Of a DNA stretch of 64,000 nt, positions 33,614 to 40,283 are shown piece by piece (position 1 is the stretch's first letter; the number at the start of each line of letters is the position of its first letter). Both the position numbers and the translations under genes were made by a program. The notes beneath the pieces were generated by a model, which searched no databases, had not been told where the DNA came from, and saw only the letters and a list, made by a program, of their open reading frames with translations. Origin of the DNA: Arthrobacter cupressi (GTDB lineage Bacteria > Actinomycetota > Actinomycetes > Actinomycetales > Micrococcaceae); NCBI RefSeq assembly GCF_900099975.1, contig NZ_FNEI01000009.1, positions 111,589 through 175,588 on the forward strand, given 5' to 3'.

Positions 33614-34522
33614 ATGGCCACAAGCATCCCCACCACCTCGGCGCCCACCGGCAGCCAGGGCATCAGCAAAGCCGGCGTCGCCGCCGTCGTCATCACCGTT
33701 ATTCTCTGGGCGTCCGCCTTCGTCGGCATCCGCGCCGTGGGCTCCAGCTTCTCCCCCGGTTCCCTCACGCTCGGCCGCCTGGCCGTGGCCGCGGTCGCCC
33801 TTGGTGCGGTTGCGCTGCCCACCCTTAAGATCTGGCCGAAAGGCCGCGAATGGTGGCCCATCCTGGCCTACGGGGTGATGTGGTTCGCCGGCTACAACGT
33901 GGCACTGAACGCCGCCGAGCACATGCTGGACGCCGGAACCAGCGCCATGCTGATCAACGTTTCGCCGATCCTGATCGCCGTGCTGGCCGGGGTCATCCTG
34001 AAGGAAGGCTTCCCGCGCTGGCTGATCATCGGCAGCGCCGTGGCGTTCGGCGGGGTGGCGATGATCGCCTTGGGCTCCGGGCAGCGCTCGACGGCGGATG
34101 TCGCCGGGGTGCTGTTGTGCCTGCTCGCGGCGGTGCTCGCCGCGGTCAGCGTGATCGTGCAGAAGCCTGTGCTGCGGAAATTCACCGCAGCACAGGCCAC
34201 CTGGTTCGGAATCATGGTCGGCGCGCTCTGCTGCCTGCCGTGGGCGGGCCAGCTCGTTGCCGAAGTCCAGGCCGCTCCGCTGCCGGCCACGCTGGGGCTG
34301 GTCTACCTGGGAGTCTTTCCCACGGCCATCGCGTTCACCACCTGGGCGTACGCGCTGTCCCTGATCGAGGCGGGAAAACTTGCCGCCACCACCTACCTCG
34401 TCCCGGGAACCACCATCCTGATTTCGTGGGCTTTGCTCAATGAGGTCCCGGGGATCTGGGGGCTGGTCGGCGGCGTGGTGTGCCTGGTGGGCGTGGGACT
34501 GACCCGGCGCCGCAGCCGCTAA
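33614..34522 (+). CDS. EamA/DMT-superfamily transporter
   Basis: 302 residues with about ten hydrophobic helices in two EamA repeats. The first repeat begins VVITVILWASAFVGIRAV and ends near ILKEGFPRW; the second ends LLNEVPGIWGLVGGVVCLVGVGLTRRRSR. PLP-like DMT family members export amino acids or other metabolites. The ATG at 33614 has a weak ribosome site. It stands alone between the tRNA cluster and a convergent sugar kinase. The substrate is not predictable. Confidence 0.9.
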   Translation: MATSIPTTSAPTGSQGISKAGVAAVVITVILWASAFVGIRAVGSSFSPGSLTLGRLAVAAVALGAVALPTLKIWPKGREWWPILAYGVMWFAGYNVALNAAEHMLDAGTSAMLINVSPILIAVLAGVILKEGFPRWLIIGSAVAFGGVAMIALGSGQRSTADVAGVLLCLLAAVLAAVSVIVQKPVLRKFTAAQATWFGIMVGALCCLPWAGQLVAEVQAAPLPATLGLVYLGVFPTAIAFTTWAYALSLIEAGKLAATTYLVPGTTILISWALLNEVPGIWGLVGGVVCLVGVGLTRRRSR

Positions 34523-34556
34523 GCGCGGCCGCGAAACCGCAGCCGTAAAAGCTCCG

Positions 34557-35480
34557 CTAGCGCGCCATTCCGGCGAGCAGTTCGCGGTGCGTGGGCGGGT
34601 TGGCGCCGGGCCGGCCCACGGTGATGTGGGCGGCCATCGAGGCCGTCTGGCCGATCCGTTCCAGCACCGTCGGGGCCAGCCCTTCGCTGCCGCGCAGCAG
34701 CAGCCCCATGATCAGGGCCGACATGTAGGAATCCCCGGCACCGATGGTGTCGGCCACCACCGCGGGAACGGCCGGCACCGTCAGCTGCGTCCCCTGGGTG
34801 GCCATGAGCGAGCCGTTGCCGCCGCGGGTCACCACAGCCAGGTCCGCACCCAGGCCGAGGATGCGCTCGGCGGCTTCCTCCGGGGACTTGCCCGGGTACA
34901 GCCAGCCGGCGTCGTCATCGCTGAGCTTCACCACGTCGCACAGCGGAACGAGCTCTTCGAAGATGCCCAGCGCCTCGGCGTGGCTGCCCAGGAGGTCCGT
35001 GCGGATGTTGGGGTCGAAGGTGACCATGCAGCCACCCTGTGCCTGCTCGAGCAGGTTCCGCACCACGGCCGCACCGGGTTCCAGGAACGCCGCGATCGAG
35101 CCGGTGTGCAGGATCTTCGGGGCGTACGGGAGGGTGGCCGGGGGCAGCGCCCATTCGATGTCGAAGGTGTACTCCGCGGAACCGTCTTCGGCGATCTCGG
35201 CGGTCGCCGTCGCCGTCTTCGCCAGCGACTGGGAACCAGGGAGCAGCACCACGCCCGCGCTCCGAAGGTGCGCCGCGATGGCCTCGCCGCGGGCATCGCG
35301 CCCGATGGCCGTGAGCAGGCCTGCTTTGACGTCCAGCCGGCCCAGCCCGTAGGCGACGTTCGCCGGGGAACCGCCGGGGTACTCGGTCTGGCCCTTCGGG
35401 GAGTTGACGATGTCGATCAGGGCCTCGCCGACTACGACGACGTCGAGCGGCTCGGGCGAAACAGCTTCGGTGGGGTTCAT
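34557..35480 (-). CDS. PfkB family carbohydrate kinase, fructokinase-like
   Basis: 307 residues of the ribokinase/PfkB fold. Typical features are VVVVGEALIDIVNS at the N-terminus, YPGGSPANVAYGLGRL (substrate lid), ILHTGSIAAFLEPG, TFDPNIR, and the C-terminal ATP/anion-hole motif DTIGAGDSYMSALI with the catalytic Asp. It probably phosphorylates fructose or a similar sugar. The start at 35480 is chosen for the AAGGAA site; ATG 35492 overlaps the LacI stop and is in frame. It is translationally close to the LacI regulator gene upstream, so it is likely regulated by it. Confidence 0.88.
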   Translation of the reverse strand: MNPTEAVSPEPLDVVVVGEALIDIVNSPKGQTEYPGGSPANVAYGLGRLDVKAGLLTAIGRDARGEAIAAHLRSAGVVLLPGSQSLAKTATATAEIAEDGSAEYTFDIEWALPPATLPYAPKILHTGSIAAFLEPGAAVVRNLLEQAQGGCMVTFDPNIRTDLLGSHAEALGIFEELVPLCDVVKLSDDDAGWLYPGKSPEEAAERILGLGADLAVVTRGGNGSLMATQGTQLTVPAVPAVVADTIGAGDSYMSALIMGLLLRGSEGLAPTVLERIGQTASMAAHITVGRPGANPPTHRELLAGMAR

Positions 35481-35488
35481 GGTTTCCT

Positions 35489-36574
35489 TCATTTGTGGGG
35501 GTACCGGGCGCGCTGCGGGTTGGGTGGCGCGACCGACTGGCGTTCGATCAGGGGGCATTCGAAGAGTTCGGTGCGGCCGGGACCGGCGGGGCGCGAACCG
35601 GCCGGACCGTCACCTGCAAGGACCAGTTCGACGGCGCGGCGGCCCATCTCGGCGAAGGGCAGTTCCAGCGTGGTCAGGCCGGGACGCAGGTTCGGGGCCA
35701 GGGTCTCCTGGTTGTCGAAGCCGACCACCGACACGTCCTCCGGAACGCGGAGCCCGAGCGATTCCAGGGCCTGGTACGCGCCCCAGGCAGTGCGGTCGTT
35801 GGCGCAGAAGAGGGCGGTGGGAGGATTGTCCGCGGCCATGAGCTCCAGCGTGTTCGCGTACCCGCCGGGGACTTCGCCGTCGCCGTCGAGCAGCAGCTGC
35901 GGGTCCGGTGCGATGCCCGCTTCGGCGAGCGCGCGCAGGTAGCCGGCGCGGCGGCCGGCGGCGGCCGGCAGCGCCACGTCGTCGGGAGTTCCAATATTGA
36001 TCATCCCGATCCGGCGGTGCCCGGCGTCGAGCAGGTGCCTGGTGGCGGTGTAACCGCCCAGCTCCTCATCGGGGGCGATGCTGGGCAGGCGGCCACTGGC
36101 GTCGCGCGAATTAAGCACGACGGCGGGCACCTCACCCAGCACCTCCGGCACCTCAAGCACGCGGTGGTACATCCCGGCATAGACGACGCCGGCCACCTTG
36201 TAGGACAGCATCGTCTCCAGGGAGGACTCTTCCAGTTCTTTGTCCCCGCCGGTGTTCACGGTCAGCAGCGGCAGCCCGGCTTCCCAGGCGCGGGCCTGGG
36301 CACCTTCGATGATCTTGCCCGCGAACGGCGCCGTGGCCACGAAGTCCCCCACGAAGCCGATCATTCCGGCGACGCCGCCGCGCAGCACCCTGGCGTGGGC
36401 GTTGGTGCGGTAGCCCAGCCGCCGGGCCGATTCCTGGACGCGGTGCCGGGTTTCTTCGGAGACCCTGGTGCCGGAGGCGTCGTTGAGCACCAGAGAAACG
36501 GTTGCCTGGGACACTCCGGCAGCGGCCGCCACGTCATGCATCGTGGGGCCGGTACGGTTGCCGGCGCGGCTCAT
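35489..36574 (-). CDS. LacI family transcriptional regulator
   Basis: 361 residues. The N-terminal HTH reads TMHDVAAAAGVSQATVSLVLND, with the hinge helix SARRLGYRTNAHARVLRGG; the sugar-binding domain follows (LLLDGDGEVPGG, LFCANDRTAWGAYQAL, DVSVVGFDNQETLAPNLRPGLTTLE). The ATG at 36574 matches the family start, whereas the frame extends upstream to 36676. A LacI-type operator lies at 36631. It forms a unit with the PfkB kinase downstream and presumably senses the same sugar. Confidence 0.9.
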   Translation of the reverse strand: MSRAGNRTGPTMHDVAAAAGVSQATVSLVLNDASGTRVSEETRHRVQESARRLGYRTNAHARVLRGGVAGMIGFVGDFVATAPFAGKIIEGAQARAWEAGLPLLTVNTGGDKELEESSLETMLSYKVAGVVYAGMYHRVLEVPEVLGEVPAVVLNSRDASGRLPSIAPDEELGGYTATRHLLDAGHRRIGMINIGTPDDVALPAAAGRRAGYLRALAEAGIAPDPQLLLDGDGEVPGGYANTLELMAADNPPTALFCANDRTAWGAYQALESLGLRVPEDVSVVGFDNQETLAPNLRPGLTTLELPFAEMGRRAVELVLAGDGPAGSRPAGPGRTELFECPLIERQSVAPPNPQRARYPHK

Positions 36575-36630
36575 GGGGGCTGCCTGTCTGCGGAGTCCGC
36601 GGGCTCGGAGAGTCGACGTAAACAGGCGCC

Positions 36631-36646
36631 GGTTATACGCATAACC
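36631..36646. promoter_or_regulatory. LacI-type operator
   Basis: GGTTATACGCATAACC, with 6-bp palindromic arms and a central CG, the usual form of LacI/GalR sites. It lies 57 nt before the lacI-family start and 69 nt before the divergent zincin gene, so autoregulation is likely. Confidence 0.65.
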
Positions 36647-36714
36647 CGCGCCGGAAAAAACTGTAGCTTCCGTCACTCTGCAGCGTCAATGGCCGCAACG
36701 GTTAGAGTCGGAGA

Positions 36715-37131
36715 ATGTCCTCCCAGCTGCCTCCCGGCCTCCCGATCCGCCCCGACGGCATGCCCTTTGACATGTCCGAGGAAGACTTCGAGGCGGCCGT
36801 CAGCGACGCCTTGCTGCTGATCCCCCGCAGACTGGCCCAGGCGATGGACAACGTGGCGGTCTTCATCGAAGACGACTACGTCCCCGGGCCGGGCGAAGAC
36901 CCGGACACTGTGCTGCTGGGCCTCTACGAAGGCGTCCCCCTGACGGAACGGGATTCCTGGTGGGAGGCGGGCTCCCTGCCGGACCGCATCACCATCTTCC
37001 GGCAGCCCATCCTGGACCTCTGCTCCTCGCGGGAGGAAGTAATCGACGAAGTGGCGGTGACCGTGGTCCACGAGATCGCCCACCACTTCGGCATCAGCGA
37101 CGAACGCCTGCACGAACTCGGCTGGGAATGA
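36715..37131 (+). CDS. Metallopeptidase family protein, zincin-like
   Basis: 138 residues of the small actinobacterial zincin family (PF06262). The zinc site is VVHEIAHHFGISD near the C-terminus (HExxH), with a downstream Glu in the DERLHELGW tail. The N-terminal half includes LDNV/VFIEDDY-like acidic segments. No signal peptide. The ATG at 36715 follows GTCGGAGA. The biological substrate is unknown. It diverges from the LacI gene. Confidence 0.88.
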   Translation: MSSQLPPGLPIRPDGMPFDMSEEDFEAAVSDALLLIPRRLAQAMDNVAVFIEDDYVPGPGEDPDTVLLGLYEGVPLTERDSWWEAGSLPDRITIFRQPILDLCSSREEVIDEVAVTVVHEIAHHFGISDERLHELGWE

Positions 37132-37164
37132 GCCGTCCGGCAGGCCCGCGCTAGCCTTGTAACC

Positions 37165-38085
37165 ATGGGGCACGACCACAACCACTCGCACGGCATCACG
37201 GCAACGGGCAAGCACCGGAAGCGGCTCATCGCCGTCCTGGGCATCACCCTTGCGGTGGTGCTGATCCAGGTGGCGGGCGCCGTCGTCTCCGGCTCGCTGG
37301 CGCTGCTCGCCGACGCCGGCCACATGCTCTCGGACGCCGCGGGGGTTTTCATCGCGCTCATGGCGGCGTGGGTCGCCACCCGCCCGCCCAGCGAGCAGCG
37401 CACCTACGGCTACCAGCGGGCCGAGGTACTGGCGGCCCTGGCGAACGCGCTGATCCTGATCGTCATCTCCGTGGTGATCCTGATCGAGGCCATCCGTCGC
37501 TTCGCCGAATCCCCGGAGATCCACACGGACACCATGCTCTACGCGGCAATCCTGGGCGCGGCGGCGAACCTGGTTTCGCTACTGATCCTGCGGGGCGCAC
37601 AGAAGGAAAGCCTCAACCTGCGCGGCGCCTACCTGGAAGTGCTCGGCGACCTGCTGGGATCCTTCGCCGTCATCGCCGCGGCCGTGATCATCATGGCCAC
37701 CGGTTTCCAGGCCGCGGACCCGATCGCGTCGGTGCTGATCTCGCTGATGATCCTGCCCCGGGCCTGGCACCTGCTGCGCGACGTCGTCGACGTGCTCCTC
37801 GAAGCCAGCCCCAAGGGCGTGGAGGTCAGCATGATCCGCGAACACATCCTCTCCGTGCACGGTGTGGTGGACGTGCACGACATCCACATCTGGACCATCA
37901 CCTCCGGGGTCCCGGTCTTCTCGGCCCACGTGGTGGTGGAGGACAGCATCTTCAACGCCACCAGCACGGACCGGCTCCTGGACCAGCTCACCACGTGCCT
38001 GGGCTCGCACTTCGACACAGACCACTGCACCTTCCAACTGGAGCCGGCCAGCCATTCGGAACACGAAACCCACCAGCACGCCTGA
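37165..38085 (+). CDS. Cation diffusion facilitator metal exporter (CzcD-like)
   Basis: 306 residues. After a His-rich N-terminus (MGHDHNHSHG) come six predicted membrane helices. The metal-site residues of the CDF family are in LLADAGHMLSDAAG (HxxxD) on TM2 and a matching His/Asp on TM5, and the C-terminal domain has VHDIHIWTIT. A His-rich tail follows. Zn, Co or Cd export by proton antiport is the family role. It lies 33 nt after the zincin gene and converges with the DUF6510 gene with only 10 nt between. Confidence 0.93.
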   Translation: MGHDHNHSHGITATGKHRKRLIAVLGITLAVVLIQVAGAVVSGSLALLADAGHMLSDAAGVFIALMAAWVATRPPSEQRTYGYQRAEVLAALANALILIVISVVILIEAIRRFAESPEIHTDTMLYAAILGAAANLVSLLILRGAQKESLNLRGAYLEVLGDLLGSFAVIAAAVIIMATGFQAADPIASVLISLMILPRAWHLLRDVVDVLLEASPKGVEVSMIREHILSVHGVVDVHDIHIWTITSGVPVFSAHVVVEDSIFNATSTDRLLDQLTTCLGSHFDTDHCTFQLEPASHSEHETHQHA

Positions 38086-38095
38086 GGTGCCGGTC

Positions 38096-38443
38096 CTACT
38101 CCCCGCGGTCGATCTGCAGGTAGCTCAGCCCGCTCACATCGAGCCAATACCGGGTGGGGGTCTCCACCAGGCGCAACAGGACGCCTTCGCAGGAACCGCA
38201 GCGCACCACGATTCCCGGGCCGTCGGCGTACACCTTTGCCCGGGCGACGACACTGACCGCGCCGCAGTGCTTGCACCGTCCGATCGCCGCAACGATGTCA
38301 AAACGGAACAGTTCCCACAGGGCCCCGGCTGCTGCGTTTCCGTCAAGATGGGATATCGGATTACCCGGGATCCCTGCGATGTCCCGGTCCCCGAAGCGCG
38401 GGTCTTCTTCGGAGCCCGAAGCCGCACTGCTGTTGCCACTCAC
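38096..38443 (-). CDS. DUF6510 family zinc-ribbon protein
   Basis: 115 residues, resembling DUF6510. Two cysteine pairs, CKHC and CGSC, flank a short beta region (AKVYADGPGIVVRCGS), so a zinc ribbon is likely; the tail is YWLDVSGLSYLQIDRGE. The GTG at 38443 overlaps the reductase stop (GTGA) behind an AGGAGGA site, so the protein is made together with the reductase and the molybdoenzyme and is probably an accessory factor. Function unknown. Confidence 0.8.
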   Translation of the reverse strand: MSGNSSAASGSEEDPRFGDRDIAGIPGNPISHLDGNAAAGALWELFRFDIVAAIGRCKHCGAVSVVARAKVYADGPGIVVRCGSCEGVLLRLVETPTRYWLDVSGLSYLQIDRGE

Positions 38444-39177
38444 CGGGTTCCTCCTGTCCCGCCGAAGCGTTCGGTCTTGATCGTGGCGGCAGGATATCCC
38501 GCCTGCACGAGCCATTCTGCGACTGTTTCGACAAACACCGTCTGGCCGCAGACGAAGATGTCCGGGGCGGGGTCCGACGGGAGGATGTTGGCCAGCAGGG
38601 TCTCCGCGGTCAGCCGCGCCGGCGGGCTGGGCCAGCCCTCGGGCACTTTGCGTGTGTAGACGTAATCGACGGTGAAATTGGACGAATCCCGGGCCAGCGT
38701 CCGTAGCTCGCCTTGGTAGAACCCTGTCTCAGGTGATTTGAGGGAGTACAGCAGCCGGAACTGTGAGGGATTCCCGGAAGCCTCATGCGCGCGCACCATC
38801 GCCATCAGCGGCACCACTCCGGATCCTCCGGCGATGAGCTGGACGGGGTTCGGATTCGACGGCCGCCAGACGAACCAGCCGCCCACCGGGCCCCGGACCT
38901 CCAATTGGTCGCCCACCGCCAGGTCCCTGACCAAATACGGGGAGACCTCACCGTTGGCCAGTTCGTCGACAGTTATTTCCAGGACTTCGTCCATGGATGC
39001 GGACGCCACGGAATAGGACCGCACCGCCGTGTACCCGTCGTCGGCGGTGAGCCGGATGTCGATGTGCTGGCCGGGGAGGTAGCCGTCCAGGCCTGCCACC
39101 CGTAACCCGATGGTCCGCGACGTCTCGGTTTCCGGAACGCCGCTGACGACGTCGGCGACGCGCCACAGGGTGCTCAC
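38440..39177 (-). CDS. FAD-binding ferredoxin-reductase-type oxidoreductase
   Basis: 245 residues with the FNR fold: HIDIRLTADDGYTAVRSYSVAS (FAD site RSYS), LIAGGSGVVPLMAMVRAH (NAD(P) pyrophosphate) and DIFVCGQTVFVETVAEWL. The GTG at 39177 has GAGG upstream and follows the molybdoenzyme stop by 10 nt. It probably supplies electrons to, or accepts them from, the sulfite-oxidase-like protein encoded upstream. Confidence 0.88.
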   Translation of the reverse strand: MSTLWRVADVVSGVPETETSRTIGLRVAGLDGYLPGQHIDIRLTADDGYTAVRSYSVASASMDEVLEITVDELANGEVSPYLVRDLAVGDQLEVRGPVGGWFVWRPSNPNPVQLIAGGSGVVPLMAMVRAHEASGNPSQFRLLYSLKSPETGFYQGELRTLARDSSNFTVDYVYTRKVPEGWPSPPARLTAETLLANILPSDPAPDIFVCGQTVFVETVAEWLVQAGYPAATIKTERFGGTGGTR

Positions 39178-39187
39178 CGGCCCGGCC

Positions 39188-39784
39188 TCATGAGTAGCGC
39201 TCTTCCCGCCATGGGTCACCGTGCAGGTGGTAGCCGTTGGATTCCCAGAAGCCCGGAACATCGTCCTGGGTCAACTCGATGCCGTTGATCCACTTCGCGC
39301 TTTTCCAGAAGTAGAGATGCGGCACCAGCAGGCGGGCGGGCCCGCCGTGGGCACGTTCGAGCCGCTCGCCGTCGAACGCCCAGGCCACCCAGGCACGTCC
39401 GCCAAGGAGGTCCTCCAGCGGGAGGTTTGTGGTGTACCCGCCGTAGGAGTGGGCCGTCGCGAAGCGGCAGCTTGTCTGCACATCCTCGAACAGGACGTCC
39501 AGGGATACTCCCCGCCAGGAAGTGCCAAGCCGCGACCAGCTGGTCACGCAGTGGATGTCCGCGCGGATATCGGCCTGGGGAAGCGCCATGAACGACTCCC
39601 AGGACCAGGCGTGGCGCTGCCCCGTCTCTGTGCTGATGAAGAATTCCCACTCGTCAAGGGGGATGTTCGGTGCGGGCCCGGCGGTGAGCACCGGGAAGCC
39701 TTCCGTCTCGTGCTGCCCGGGCGGCAGCGCCGGATTTCCCGCCTGCCGCCTGCCACGAAAACCAGACGAAATGATGCCCATCAT
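39188..39784 (-). CDS. Molybdopterin-dependent oxidoreductase, sulfite-oxidase fold
   Basis: 198 residues covering only the molybdopterin domain of the sulfite oxidase family (YedY/MsrP size range). The molybdenum-ligating cysteine is in DIHCVTSWSRLG; GGPARLLVPHLYFWKSAKWI is the family's C-terminal signature. No twin-arginine or other signal is evident (the start MMGIISSGFRGRR is basic), so it may be cytoplasmic. With the reductase and DUF6510 protein it forms an overlapping three-gene set. The physiological substrate is unknown. Confidence 0.9.
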   Translation of the reverse strand: MMGIISSGFRGRRQAGNPALPPGQHETEGFPVLTAGPAPNIPLDEWEFFISTETGQRHAWSWESFMALPQADIRADIHCVTSWSRLGTSWRGVSLDVLFEDVQTSCRFATAHSYGGYTTNLPLEDLLGGRAWVAWAFDGERLERAHGGPARLLVPHLYFWKSAKWINGIELTQDDVPGFWESNGYHLHGDPWREERYS

Positions 39785-39871
39785 GTACCTCCGCTACGGA
39801 GTTCCGGCCGACTGTGAATCACCATAGGGCAACGGTCCGGCGGGGTCCAGACATTCAGTGCCCCGCCGGGG

Positions 39872-40255
39872 TCAGCGGATCCCGCTGTCAACTACCAGGG
39901 TGAGGTGGACCGGACGGTCCGAGACCACCACTTCCTCGGAGGCCGTGGACGCGTAGCCGCCGGTGTTTGTGGCCCGGATGCGGTACCCGCCGTCGGGCAG
40001 GGTGAGGCTGAAGGCACCCACGGTGTCGGTGGTTGTCGAGCCGCGGACGGTGTCCCCGGCCAGGGCGACGACGGCGGCACCCGCCACCGGACGCGGCGCG
40101 CACTCCATGCCCGGACGCTCCACGGGACACACGGGCGCCGTCAGGACGTAGCCCGTGACCACGCCCGAGTGGCCGGCCGGCTGCCCGGGGTCACCGGTGC
40201 ACCCGCCTAGCAGCAGGGCGGCCACCGCCAGCAAGGTCAGCTCGTTCCGCGCCAC
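39872..40255 (-). CDS. Lipoprotein with carboxypeptidase-like regulatory domain
   Basis: 127 residues. The N-terminal helix LTLLAVAALLLGGC ends in a lipobox (LGGC), so the mature protein starts at a lipid-modified cysteine. The mature part (SGVVTGYVLT ... GAFSLTLPDGGYRIRATNTGG) has the beta-sandwich signature of a carboxypeptidase regulatory-like domain. It lies 28 nt after the PEP-synthase-like gene and ends the usp operon. Confidence 0.82.
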   Translation of the reverse strand: MARNELTLLAVAALLLGGCTGDPGQPAGHSGVVTGYVLTAPVCPVERPGMECAPRPVAGAAVVALAGDTVRGSTTTDTVGAFSLTLPDGGYRIRATNTGGYASTASEEVVVSDRPVHLTLVVDSGIR

Positions 40256-40283
40256 TTCACTCCGCCGATCCGGACCCCGCCTG

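Noticed and set aside
34587..35942. 451-codon open frame on the plus strand opposite the PfkB kinase and LacI genes
   Set aside because: It is antisense to two well-supported genes and rich in Gly/Arg/His as expected for a shadow frame.
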